Shown here: positions 45,156 through 56,744 of the stretch, one piece after another
How the letters are laid out: every line of letters begins with the position of its first letter
Position numbering within the stretch: position 1 is the first letter of the stretch
Source of the DNA: Pestalotiopsis fici W106-1
Taxonomy: Eukaryota; Ascomycota; Sordariomycetes; Amphisphaeriales; Sporocadaceae
Assembly (NCBI RefSeq): GCF_000516985.1
Contig: NW_006917098.1
Span: forward strand, 558,001 to 622,000
Length of the DNA: 64,000 nucleotides
Direction: 5' to 3'
Notes under the pieces: model-generated
The model's database searches: none
What the model was told of the DNA's origin: nothing
Seen by the model: only the letters and a program-made list of their open reading frames with translations
Position numbers and translations under genes: made by a program

Positions 45156-48094
45156 ATTGTCTAACCCGCCATTCGCAAATAACCTGATGCTGCGATTCTT
45201 CGAACTCGGGGTAAATATTTTAAAAACTTGATGATGGCGCCAGCTCGCAAGTTATTACGATTATGGCTGACGGCCAAGTAAGCGTGCGTACACGTAAGTA
45301 AAAGCAGAAGCCACAAATCGGACGTTGCTTGGTCTGCGCGAATGGGGAATCCCGAGTCGCTGCAATTTCCGAGGCGCCGAATTGGCAGCACAGCTGGGCG
45401 CAAAAGTTGTCGCTGTCTAGACAAGGCCAACTGTGGAAATCAAGACAGCCGGGCACAAGCTTTGCGCAGTCTCCAGCATGGAGGTGATGGCAGACTGATT
45501 ACCAAACAGAAGAAGAGTTTCCAGATGTCTCTCTGCTCAGCTGGCGCAGCTCCTGACTGTACCACTAGCGCCGCGTCATTGGCACTCTTAGGCCCTCCCA
45601 GACGGCGCCGCCCGCATCCGCAGTTTGAATACTCCGGACTCCATATGCAGGTCAAAATAATTGGGCCATGGTGAACGCGTGCGCATCGACAGCCAACGGT
45701 TCCTGGGCATTAATTCTCCTAGCGAAATGGCTAAGAGAGGTCGATGGAGAATACGAAGATGATAAAAAGGGGTTCGGCACGGGCAGATTGTGGAGCAGGC
45801 AGTGTTCTTCGTCATCTGAAAGCGAAATCATTGACTTCCTTCCACAAACTAGGGAAGCTAGGTACTGTGTGGTAGTAGTAGCTTGCATGAATAAAATGAC
45901 TGCGCAAATGTGCCGGCCCAGGTAGAATGACCCGTTTGCACATTATCTAATGTACCGAAGCATTGGCCCAAAGATGATGAGCTTCTTCCACGATCCGGAA
46001 AACACCATCGATCGTCTGTCAAGATGATCGTACTATGTACGGCTACGACTATGGATGCCAGCACTGACAGCCACGGTCCACTAATGTAGGCTTCCCAGCA
46101 GCAAGCTTCCCCGGCTTCTGCTCAGACCATCAAGTGTTCTGCCCCTACATTAGGTACGGCCCACCCAAGCCGGGGAGAAGCGCTGTCAGGCTGAAGAACA
46201 AGTCTGCAAACAGACATTGATGCTTCCATCCAGGTATCGAGCTAGCCATTTGATTTCGGTATCAGTAAAAAGAAAACACCATGTATGAGCCAAACGCTGG
46301 TGGACATGATTATGGTCAGTCCGGGCACGTTTCTTTAAATGTGTCAAATGTGCATCCAGGGGTTTCCAGATGGAGTTTCAACCGATGATTTCGCCAAGTC
46401 TCTATCTCGGCAGAAATGGACATGGCTGTAGTGGTACTTAACCTTGGCATGATGCAGTGACTTGGTGCTCGATCAATAAAGGGAAGCCGAACAAAGGACA
46501 GGAGAAACCATATACGTCGGGTTGCCACGAATCCGTAAGCGTTTGCTCAAGCTAGTTGCCAACATGGTATATTGAGGAGTGAGAGTTTTTGTGTTCTCGG
46601 GGGTTTATATTAGACCAAAGATTTACATACTATTCAAATAGAAGTCAGGGTAGCCGGAGGAAGGGCAGCCAATAGCTGGGCAGGTGATGGATTTCGGCGA
46701 ACTGTCTAAACATAGGCAATTGCATTAGGCTTTTCCAACAACCAGTCATGGCTCCCAAAACGTCGGTGGAGCCCCTGAGCTCAATCCGCTTTGGGCTTGA
46801 ATTTGTACGGAATAGCGCTTGTGTCGGGCATCTGACCGTAACAATAATCTCGGGAAGGGTTCGTGGTTTTGTTTGTTTTCCAACAGGAGTTTCCTGTCAT
46901 TAATTTATTCCTCGTTAATATTCCGGCAATAAGGACTCAAGGAAGGGGGAACAGCTTGAACCTTGTTGTTTGTTAACTTTTGTGTGTTGCATTGCCTACT
47001 GAAACTTTGCTTTGTCATTGGCGAGATCAATCTCTCTACCAAAACTTCCAAGTACCCACACTAGCAGTATACCCATCTTCTGCTCGACTGGGGGGCGATT
47101 GCCTCCGTTCCTGCAGTTTCCGCTGCAACCAACATTGAACAACATACGTACTGTGTGCACCTTGAGCAACCACACCAGCAAGCACCAGCATTCTTCTCCT
47201 TCCGGCGCCCAAAGCCCACTGAGAGGATCTCGGCCTGCGTACCTGTATTCGGAATATTATGACTTCTCTGTAGGTCTGTCTGTCCGAGTGTCCCCTTTCC
47301 TCGCTCATTGTCCGCCATGCCCTCGTCTGATTACAACATCTTTCTGCCCACTGTCAAGCCAGACGCACCATCAAGACGGATGTGTCAGTCCTATTAAAGG
47401 TTCGCGTGCTTCTGCGACGAGTGTCTCCATACTGTAAATGCGCCGCCACCACGCGGGAACCATCCATGAATCCCCCCAGACAAGCCAGTCCAAAAAGAAC
47501 AAGAACCCCCCATGCTCAACGGATTTCGCTTCATGCAGGTCTCCCATCCACGGCTGATGCACGGCTCGCTAGAAGATACGGCACACTTTCGACCTCGATC
47601 TACTCGCCGCACCCGAACATACTACACATACATACACGATGCGATTAGCCCCAAAGCCTGGTGAAGCCTGACCCAGCAGATTGAAGAAGCTTCAACTAAA
47701 AAGTAGAACGAGGCACTGTACCTAGGTCGCCTAGATAGCGCGTGCCGCATCTCGATTTCCAATATCCACCGTGCTGGAGTCCAAGTCCAGTGCTGGGCTT
47801 GGTTGGACCCCCCTTTGCGGCAGCTACCGTATTGGACATTCTCTCGCCGCTCTCGCTAGCTCAATTCCAACCTGCAGTCCAAATCGAAACCCGGAAACTA
47901 CTACTGTGCTGCTGCTACCGCCGCCGCCCACGCGACGACTCTCCGTCCTCACCACGACGGCCTCTCGTCGACCTCGACTTTCTCCTAGCAAAAGTTGTCC
48001 CCGTTGCCGAGACCACGTACTCGACGTCTGGGGAGACCACCACTGAAGTGTCGGCGTTTCTCGACGCCTGACATAAACTTTTCCTCTCTCCATC
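45156..48094. other. 3 kb region upstream of the formin gene
   Basis: No gene is supported. A partial foldback lies at 46064-46189 and TACCTAGG words near 47719. From about 47000 the sequence is C/T-rich with many CCACC/CATC stretches, as in long fungal 5' leaders. Short upstream open frames (for example 47012-47437) could be uORFs or chance. Confidence 0.45.
46064..46189. repeat. Partial foldback element
   Basis: Three complementary pairs are seen: CTGACAGC (46064-46071) with GCTGTCAG (46182-46189), CTAATGTAGG (46081-46090) with CCTACATTAG (46144-46153), and CTTCCCCGGCTT (46106-46117) with AAGCCGGGGAG (46167-46177). The first two pairs nest. The third crosses the second, so they cannot all form at once. 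Confidence 0.5.
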
Positions 48095-51000
48095 ATGGCT
48101 TCCGGGTTCTTCTCGCGAAGCAAGCATAAGAGCAGCTCCAGCGACCGGCGCGACGACAATGACTCTGTATCCGTTCATTCCATACCTCGATCTCGGCATG
48201 GCAGGGAATCATCCATCATCTCGGTCGATCGTCCCAGCTCGTCCTCGTCAGAGTTCGCTGGTGGCTTGCCGTACGACGCCACGAACCGGGACGGACGCAA
48301 CCCTGTAGCTGTCGATTATCTCCCTCGTCCTGACCAGATGCCTGTCCGACGAGATCCCCTCCCACACCAGATGAACAGAGCTACCGGTGATTATCAGCAA
48401 TATCTCACAGCAGATGCCCATGGCTATGCACACATGTCTGCTGGCTCGCATCTCTCTGGGCCCCGGCCGCCACCAGGCACCTCGAATGTGACAATGGCAT
48501 CGACCGGGCAGCGCAACACCCAATTTCAGCAATGGGGCCCATCCAACGGACAAACGCCCCGAGGCAGCACAATCAGTGGCGTGAGCACTCAGAATGGTCA
48601 ATTTACCGAGAGGTCCGACTCGCTGGCCTATTCCAACTGGTCGGCGAGCCGACTTCACAGAGAAAGCGATCAATCCAGCGTATTTTCAGGTAATGGAGGA
48701 CCCCTAGATTCTGCGACAACCCCACGCTCATCGAGACTACCAGCCCTACCCAGCGCGACTTCCCAGAGCTCATTCAATTCGAACCTGTCCGCGAGGGACT
48801 CGCATCGTTTGACAAAACTCCCAGGCCCCACGTATTCCCCAGATCGTGTGTCGAATGCGAATAGTGCCGGATCCGACGCAGACCGGCTAGCCAGACCCGC
48901 TGACGATCGAGTGACTGAACAAATGTTCTACGAGTTAATGCAGAAGCGAGGATGGCACAACTTGCCCGAGCAAGCCAAGCGTCAAATGGTTGCATACCCA
49001 ACTGCGAAAAAATGGACGCTCATCTACCAGGATCGTTTGACCGAAATGCAGGGAGAACAAAAAAGGAGACAAGTAGCAAAAGTGAACAACCAATATTCGG
49101 CCGTCGATGTTGCCCCCATCTCCTCCTCCGATGAGGAAGGCTCCCCCGAGTGGTACGTTCGCAAAGTCATGGATAACAGTCTTGACACAAAAGGCCTGGG
49201 TAGTCTGGAAGTCAACCTGCGAACTCAACAGATTGGCTGGGTAAAGCGATTTATTGAGTGCCAGGGTCAGATAGCACTGACAACACTTCTCTTGAAAATC
49301 AATCGTAAAACCGCCGTAGGACCTGCGGCTCCATCCGACCACAAAACAAGCGAGAAGAATCTCGACAAGGAATACGATATAGTCAAATGTCTCAAGGCAT
49401 TGCTTAACAACAAGTACGGTGCCGATGATGCGCTCGCCCACCAGCAGGTCATTGTGTCTTTGGCGACATCACTTATTTCACCTCGCTTAACCACAAGAAA
49501 ACTCGTCAGCGATGTTCTCACCTTTTTGTGTCACTGGGAAGATGGCGATGGCCATATGAAGGTCATTCAGGCGATGGACGCCGTCAAGACCCAACAGAAC
49601 GAGAATGGACGATTTGACGCATGGATGCGCCTTGTTGAGGTCACTGTCGATGGCCGAGGCAAGATGGGAAGTCTGGTCGGCGCCAGCGAAGAAGTCCGCA
49701 GTGGTGGAATCGGCATGGAGAACCTGCTCATGGAATACGCCGTCGCTACCCTCATCCTCATCAATATGATCGTTGATGCTCCAGAAAGGGATCTCACACT
49801 GAGGATGCATCTCCGGGCACAATTTGGTGCTTGTGGAATCAAGAGGATTCTCACCAAGATGGAGGCCTTCCAGTATGACCTGATTGACAAGCAGGTGGAG
49901 CGGTATCGTACCAATGAAGCTATTGACTACGAAGACGTGCTCGAACGGGAGGGCAGTAGTATGAAGGACAACATCGAGGGTGATGTCAAGGATCTCAATG
50001 ATCCCGTTCAAATCGTCGATGCTATTCAACAACGAATCCTAGGCACAAAAACTCAGGACTACTTCATTTCGGCATTGCAGCATTTGCTACTCATCCGAGA
50101 AAATGAAGGCGAAGAGAGGTTACGCATGTTCCAACTGGTGGACTCCATGCTCAGCTATGTGGCCATGGACAGGAGGCTTCCCAACATGGACCTCAAGCAG
50201 AGCTTGAACTTTACCGTGCAGAATCTGCTGGACAAGTTACATACTGATTCAGAGGCACGGCAAGCTCAAGATGAGGCCCTGGAAAGCCGGCAGATTGCCG
50301 ATGCAGCCATGGCTGAGCGGGACGACATGAGAGCCAAACTGGAGCTGGGTGCCGACGGTCTTGTTGCCCAGATGCAGAAGCAACTTGACGAACAAGCCAG
50401 ATTCATCGAGGCACAGAGACGGCAAGCTGATGGCCTCAAGGCCGAGCTTGAGAATATGCAGACAGTTCGTGCAAAGGAGGCTCAGCGTTATGAGCTCGAG
50501 ACCAGAGAACTGTATCTCATGCTACGGGACGCCCAAGATGTTGCTGCTTCCCAGGCTGCTAAGGGCAGTAGTGATAACAAGCCAGGAGCACCTTCGGAAG
50601 ATCCCGTACGCATGCAAGGCATTCTGGATCGGCAACGTCTCATGGAACGGCTGCAAATGCAGATCGAAAGGCAAAAGACACAGTACAAGCTCGAGGGTAG
50701 AGTATGGGGTGACACGGTTGGCCCATCAGACCGCCTGCGCGCTCTACGTGAAGAAATGGATGGCTTCAGTGCACCAGAGGGCTCGGGAATGCCGCCTGAA
50801 GGGTTCAGCAACAGTATGCTGGGCGGTGTGCTTGGTGCTGTCAACCGGCAGACTAGGATACCTAGGAAGCCGGTACAAGACCGGGCTGAAACGATTCCTG
50901 AAAGCGATGACGACGAGGAGGGCATTGTCTATGAGAAGCCGAGACTCGTCGAATTCAAGAGACCAGTCATGGACCCGAGACAGGCCAGCAATCTCATGTC

Positions 51001-53458
51001 TGAAATCCAAGCAAAGGGCAAGAAATATGATGCTAGCGACTCGGAAGATGGCGATGATGTCACTACAGCTCCCTCTCATCCCAGCATGGAATCTCAATCT
51101 CCCATCACCCCAAGCGACCCGGACGCGCCCAAGGCTCAGGCTACCGGGACTGGTGCCGCTCCGCCGCCGCCGCCTCCTCCACCACCTCCGATGCCCGGTG
51201 CACTTGCAGGAGCACCTCCCCCAGCGCCTCCAATGCCGGGCGCGCTACCGGGTGCGCCGCCGCCGCCACCTCCTCCTCCACCTCTACCTGGTCAACTCAC
51301 TGGTGGCCCTCCGCCGCCGCCGCCTCCTCCTCCTCTGCCCGGTTCAGTACCTGGTGGTCCTCCTCCTCCGCCGCCTCCACCACCCCTACCTGGCTCCGGT
51401 GGACCTCCGCCACCACCTCCACCGCCGCCTATGCCGGGCGGTGTTCCTGGAGGGCCACCACCTCCTCCTCCTCCAATGCCTGGTGCCATGTCTGGTCACT
51501 TCTTATCAGCGCAAAGCAATCTCCCTGCAGCGCCGTCCATTGGCTTGCCCATTGTGCGGCCCAAGAAGAAGCTCAAGAACATTCATTGGGAGAAGGTTGA
51601 CGCACCGGAGGCCAGTCACTGGGCTGCACATGCACCCACCGCGGAAGAAAGAGAGGAGAAGTACATTGAGCTCAGCAAGAAGGGTATTCTTGATGAAGTC
51701 GAGAAACTATTCATGGCCAAGGAGATCAAGAAGATTGGCATGGGAGGTTCCAAGAAAGACGACAAGAAGCAGATCATATCTGGAGATCTGCGAAAAGCCT
51801 ACGGTAAGGTTATCCTGATATTCTCAACCCTTTCAAGAGGCTAACATAAATTAGCTATTGCTCTTTCCAAATTTTCGCAGTTTTCTGTCGAAAAGATCGC
51901 GCAAATGATTATTCACTGTGACAAGGATGTTCTTGACAATCCTGTAGTCATGGATTTCCTGCAGAAGGACGACTTGTGCATTATTCCCGACAGCACGTCG
52001 AGACAAATGGCACCTTACAGCAAGGACTGGACGGGACCCAATGCCAGTAAAGAAGATCGGGAGCAAGATCCAAACGAGCTTACTAGAGAGGATCAGATCT
52101 ATCTTCACACAGCCTTTGAATTACATTATTACTGGAAGAGTAGGATGCGTGCTCTGGCTCTTACAAAGAGCTTCGAGTCCGACTATGACGAGATCAACGA
52201 GAAGATCCGGCAAGTCGTCGAGGTCTCCGAGTCTCTACGAGACTCCGTGTCGCTGATGAACGTTCTGGGCCTTATCTTGGATATCGGTAACTACATGAAC
52301 GATGCAAACAAGCAGGCACGCGGTTTCAAGCTCAGTTCGCTCGCCCGTCTTGGCATGGTCAAAGATGACAAGAACGAGTCTACTCTTGCGGATATGGTCG
52401 AGCGTATTGTTCGCAATCAGTATCCTGAATGGGAGGGTTTCACTGTGGACATCCAGTCTGTCATTTCGGTGCAAAAGATCAACGTCGAGCAGCTTCAGTC
52501 TGATGCGAAGAAGTATATTGACAACATCAAGAACGTACAAATGTCGCTCGACAGTGGCAACTTGTCCGACCCTAAGAAGTTCCACCCACAAGACCGTGTC
52601 AGCCAAATCGTACAGCGCTGCATGAAGGACGCGCGGCGAAAGGCTGAGCAGATGAGTCTCTATCTCGAGGAGATGGTCAAGACTTACAACGATATCATGG
52701 TATTTTACGGCGAAGATCCTGCTGATGAGGGCGCTCGTCGCGACTTCTTTGCCAAACTGGCTCTTTTCCTTAATGAGTGGAAGAAGTCTCGTGACAAGAA
52801 CGTGACTATGGAGGAGACGAGACGCAGAAATGAAGCCAGCATGAAACGCAAGCACGCCGCTCAGCTCAAGATCAATGCGGTCAATGCCGAGGTTGGCGGC
52901 GCACCCGCGAGCCCAGCAAGTGCCGGCGCCATGGACAGCTTGCTCGAGAAGCTGCGCGCTGCCGCTCCCCAGGCGAGAGATCAGCGCGACCGCAGGCGGA
53001 GAGCGCGTCTCAAGGACCGACACCAGGTTCGCGTCGCCAGTGGGCAGAAAATTCCAGACGTCAACGAGATCCCAGATGTCGAAACTGCAGGCCTGCGATC
53101 GGATGGCACTAGTGCCGCTGATACAAACGAAGGACCTACTAGCCCTGGACTTTTGTCACCAGACTCTGCCGATGTGGCCATGGCTGAAGCAGCTGAAGAC
53201 AGTCTGAGTTCCCGGGCGGAGATGCTGCTTCGCGACATGCGCAGCGGTGGGGACGGAGCTGAGGAGGGTGGAGAGAACAGCAGCAACATGCGTCGCAATG
53301 CAGCCGAAGAAAGGCGAGCCAGGCGGAGAAGATTGAAGAGTGGAAGTACCGCAAGCGCCGGAGATGCGCCAGTCGATGGAGAGGCACCCAAAAGCCCACC
53401 ACCCACCGAAGAAGTACCACCAGTACCAACTGTTGCGGTGACCGATGCGGATGGCTGA
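48095..53458 (+). CDS. Formin (SepA/Bni1-type)
   Basis: Exons 48095-51803 and 51855-53458 (51 nt intron with CTAAC branch) give 1770 residues. Order: a Ser-rich disordered N terminus; the GTPase-binding/FH3 region from about residue 268 (TEQMFYELMQKRGWHNLP) to 680; a coiled coil at about 720-870 (LQMQIERQKTQYK); and an FH1 of six or more polyproline blocks separated by MPG/LPG at about 1022-1135. FH2 runs from NIHWEKVD (about 1161) to near 1550 and includes ILDIGNYMND. A DAD near 1596 (MDSLLEKLRAAAP followed by a basic stretch) marks autoinhibition. Formins nucleate and elongate actin cables through FH2 and profilin-bound FH1; fungal SepA acts in septation and polar growth. The last 150 residues are disordered. 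Confidence 0.95.
51160..51500 (+). repeat. FH1 polyproline-coding repeats
   Basis: Repeated (CCN)6-11 blocks separated by ATGCCCGG/CTACCTGG-like units encode PPPPPPPP(M/L)PG. The tract produces long spurious open frames in other frames and could vary in copy number between strains. Confidence 0.9.
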
Positions 53459-54451
53459 TCATTGGAATGGCACAAAGCACGCCATAAATGAATATATATA
53501 ATGTCTACAACTTTGGAGAGTAGTGAAGACAGTACAAGCGCCGCGCCGCAACGAGCAGAGCATGGCACGGCTCACAGACTATCTCCGAGGCAGAGCCGTA
53601 ACTCTCATATCGAGTGGCTCACAGGATATTCATGTGAGCATAAGCGAGTGGCCACGGGTAATGATCAGAGACTTTATTGTCGCCAAGTAATTCTCTACGT
53701 GGGAATAACCGTCGTTACAAGAAAACCAGGGCAACCGGTGAAGAAGTTACAGGCCCAGGATGTTAGCATACTATACTATATGTATCATCTGTCTATTGGA
53801 CATATTTTTCATTCAATCATGACATGCTTGGTTTGTGCTTGCTCCGTCAATGATGCCTGCGCTTTAGGGCTGTGCCTCCTGAATGCAGTTCTGAATATCA
53901 AGTTTCATGTCCATTGCTGAACGATACGAGGTGACCGACCGCCACAGTGATTGTTCCTACGTAAATCCGGCCTGTGATCTCGGGGTAGGTAGCCGAGAGC
54001 CTTGGCAAGTCACCGTGTGTGGGCATGTACGTAAAGGGAGACTGGCAATACGAACGAGATCTACATTTCTCGACAGATATTTATAGTTCATTCGTCGTGC
54101 TCTGATAGAAACTAGATGGAGTAACGTGGCATCTAGAAACAAACAGTTCATGTTCCTTTGTATTATTGAAGACTGATCCTCCCAGACGGCGCCGCACACA
54201 AACGTAGCATGGATCATTTCCCCCAAATTGATCTGGTAGTGTGCGGCGCGGTCCCTCATTTCCCGTGGAGTGGATCTACTCGACCTCGTCGCCGACCACC
54301 ATAGACCTACCTACCTACCTATGTAATCTTTGTTGTTGAGACAGAGTCATGCCAGTCACAAAATTATCTACATGGTGGAGACATGTGCAAATTTTGCATT
54401 CTGATATGATAATAACTCTTCCTTCTTCAACAAAGTCACCAGCACTTGTCG
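53459..54451. other. Intergenic region 3' of the formin gene
   Basis: No protein gene is supported. A CCTACCTACCTACCTA word lies at 54306-54321. The right edge leads into the tRNA-Asp gene. Confidence 0.5.
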
Positions 54452-54541
54452 TCTCGATTAGTATAGTGGTCAGTATGCCAGCTTGTCATTCAATTACAAT
54501 TGAACTCGCTGGAGACCGGGGTTCAATTCCCCGATCGAGAG
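54452..54541 (+). tRNA. tRNA-Asp (GTC) with an 18 nt intron
   Basis: The acceptor stem TCTCGAT (54452-54458) pairs with ATCGAGA (54534-54540), with G54541 as discriminator. The D arm is TAGTATAGTGGTCAGTA. The anticodon stem CCAGC/GCTGG flanks loop TT-GTC-A/C, with anticodon GTC at 54485-54487. The intron occupies 54489-54506, after A37, the canonical site. The T arm GGGG-TTCAATT-CCCC follows and contains the B box. A TTTTT Pol III terminator is at 54565-54569. Confidence 0.93.
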
Positions 54542-54564
54542 AATGGTACAATTCAAAATTGTTC

Positions 54565-54569
54565 TTTTT
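54565..54569 (+). terminator. Pol III T-run terminator of tRNA-Asp
   Basis: Five T residues begin 24 bp past the tRNA 3' end, the usual RNA polymerase III stop. Confidence 0.7.
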
Positions 54570-55588
54570 GCCTTTTATGTGGGTGTTGAACGCCATCTTT
54601 TTCCCTCATCCATAAATTACATACTGATGCTGATATTGCTGAGCCGTTGTCCGTGGGCGCGGCTGCTAGTCCATCAGCCACTGCTCGGACCGGCATAACG
54701 GCATACGGGCGCAATATTCTATAAGCTGGAAAGGAACGTTACAAAGAGGCTGATTCCACACCATCCGGGAATGGGCGGAAATCTCATAACCGTTATTAAC
54801 AATATGCGGCCGACATCTGCCTGTGGGCATTTTGGGCAGCTTATGGCTGATATCTATACGAGAGGCATCGGGTGATGAGTGCGGGCTAATAAGGCATAAG
54901 AAACTCGGCGCACCAAAAAGGACTTTGTTTAGTGGAGCCACATTGCCAAGCGCCTACAACATTCCACATGCCCGAGCTGTCGTCGCTCCAGTTGTTCTTG
55001 TGTATTTAAGACAAAGCTGAGTTGCCCAGCTGTGCTTATAGTGCTGATGTCAGCACCCTGGTTAAGCCTCACGATAGCCTAACCCGACTTCGACTTTTAC
55101 GACTCTCATTTTTGTTTCTTGCCCGTGGCGGTGCAGACGATTCCTTGTGCAGGAACAGAAGAAAACTACTGTAAATGGAAGTCTACTCGAGCATCAGACC
55201 AATCAAAAGACTCAGCCAAGCCAGACTAGTTCATATCAGCCAATCAGACCAAGAGAGATCCATGGAAATGGCGGCCAGTCGCCTCGCTTGGCAGACCACT
55301 CGCTCGAGGCTCAGTCACAGTAAGGGTGCAAGCAAAAATAGAACTTCTCGCGATGGCTTCAACCACAGGCTGTGTGAACGGAATAGTCGTCTGACTGATG
55401 AAGATGTGGACGGATGGTCAAGAATGGAAAAGTATATAAAGAGAGTGGGTGAGCGTCGAGAAAACGATCATATCTCAGAACATCAATCAGCACATTTCAA
55501 CACATACAATAGAACAATCAACCATTCTTTCTACTTTTCATAATTCATCTCTTTAGATTTTTATAATTCTAAATCATAAATAATCAAA
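54570..55588. other. Promoter side of the secreted But2-like gene
   Basis: The frame at 55175-55543 is open but contains the likely TATA-like AGTATATAAAG near 55430 and the 5' leader of the next gene, so it is not called. The last 100 bp are a CAAC/ATC-rich leader. Confidence 0.5.
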
Positions 55589-56179
55589 ATGAAGTCCTTC
55601 ACTGCCATCACCCTCCTCATTGCCGCCGCCAGCGCGCGCACCACCCCAATCCGCGCCCGCCAGGCCACCGCCGAGGGCTACATCATCCTGCCCAGCGAGC
55701 TCGCCTCGCACGACGTCATCGACGGCGACAACGTCTTTGCCGTGGGCACCGCCACGGCGCGCAACGGCGACATCGAGCTGTCGACCCTGTACTCGATCAC
55801 CTTTCCCGCGGCCGTGGCGGGCAAGACGTGCGCCGCCCGCTTCTTTTCCGGCCGCGCCACCGACTCGGTCGTCGGGACCGGCGAGCTCGACTTTTTCTCG
55901 ACCGGCATTACCGACCTGGCCGGCCAGGCCAACGGTAACCTGCGCGACCAGGCCCTGGGCCGCATCGCCTTTGTCCCCGGCCAGAGCGGCGACTTTGTCG
56001 TTGACCCCAACGTGCCCTTTGTCTATGCTGGTGGCTTCCCCTGCCCCGCCGGCCAGACCATTGTCCTGGAGAGCGCGGCTGTCGGCGAGTTTGATGTCGT
56101 CTCTGTCGGACAGGACTTTGCGGGTTCCTTCAACCCGGCCCAGGGTGTCCCCAACGGTTTGAGCTTTGTTGCCTACTAA
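55589..56179 (+). CDS. Secreted But2-like small protein
   Basis: A single exon of 196 residues. A signal peptide is clear (MKSFTAITLLIAAASA), followed by RTTPIRAR, a possible Kex2-type site. The mature part holds TLYSITFPAAVAGKTCAARF, then a Gly/Asp-rich middle, and FPCPAGQTIVLES toward the end. These recall the But2 C-terminal (ubiquitin 3 binding) domain found in many secreted fungal proteins: F-x-P--G-TC, and CPAGQ near the C terminus. Two Cys remain in the mature chain, enough for one disulfide. A TATA-like box lies about 150 bp upstream. A surface or effector-type role is possible but not shown. Confidence 0.75.
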   Translation: MKSFTAITLLIAAASARTTPIRARQATAEGYIILPSELASHDVIDGDNVFAVGTATARNGDIELSTLYSITFPAAVAGKTCAARFFSGRATDSVVGTGELDFFSTGITDLAGQANGNLRDQALGRIAFVPGQSGDFVVDPNVPFVYAGGFPCPAGQTIVLESAAVGEFDVVSVGQDFAGSFNPAQGVPNGLSFVAY

Positions 56180-56744
56180 GTTGGTGCCAACATTACATTT
56201 GAAACGGGTGATTTGGTTTAAAAGATGGTTTTGATTTGGGTCTTGGTCTGGGTTTGGCATTCCAGTATCGTTTTGGTTTGGGAGTAGCATTTGCATAGCG
56301 AGGGTTCTTGGTAGCGTCATTCGCGGTTTATTTGGTAGATTACATTAACACGGTCCTTTATTCATTGCTAGAAATATGGTTCCTCTTGATTTATATCACC
56401 TGATACCTTGAGTCTCGGGTGTTAACCACCGACGCAATAGAGTGTAAATAAATACTGCTTCGTCCTGAATCGTTATCACGCCAAATCCAAGTTACGGTGC
56501 AATCAAGTAGTCAGTCAAGGATATCATTTTAATCTACCAGTGGCTAATAGTGATAGTACTAATTCATCAATCTCGAACATCATTTCCGTTGATAACCAAA
56601 CCAACCTGTATTCATAACCCAACATTTGAACCACCCCTGATGCCACCAAATGCTTGCACACAAACAAATGCTACGCTAAATGAAAAATAAAAGAGACGAC
56701 AGCTTTACACATCAGAACCTGTTCCACCATGACGTTGTATCTTT
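56180..56744. other. Convergent 3' region
   Basis: About 560 bp between the But2-like stop and the Rieske-gene stop. It has Gly/Thr-type GTTTTGG repeats near 56215-56290 but no gene. Confidence 0.5.

Noticed and set aside
45156..48094. Candidate genes between the small membrane protein and formin
   Set aside because: Frames are short, mostly low-complexity and without splice support.
50349..51818. 489-codon plus-strand frame inside the formin gene
   Set aside because: It is the +1 shadow of the formin coiled-coil and polyproline region; Arg/Leu-rich read-out of GC-rich repeats with no domain.
52235..53023. 262-codon minus-strand frame opposite formin FH2
   Set aside because: Antisense shadow of the conserved FH2 exon; no independent motif.
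55574..56320. 248-codon minus-strand frame opposite the But2-like gene
   Set aside because: The plus frame has a signal peptide and family features; the antisense frame is a GC-codon shadow.
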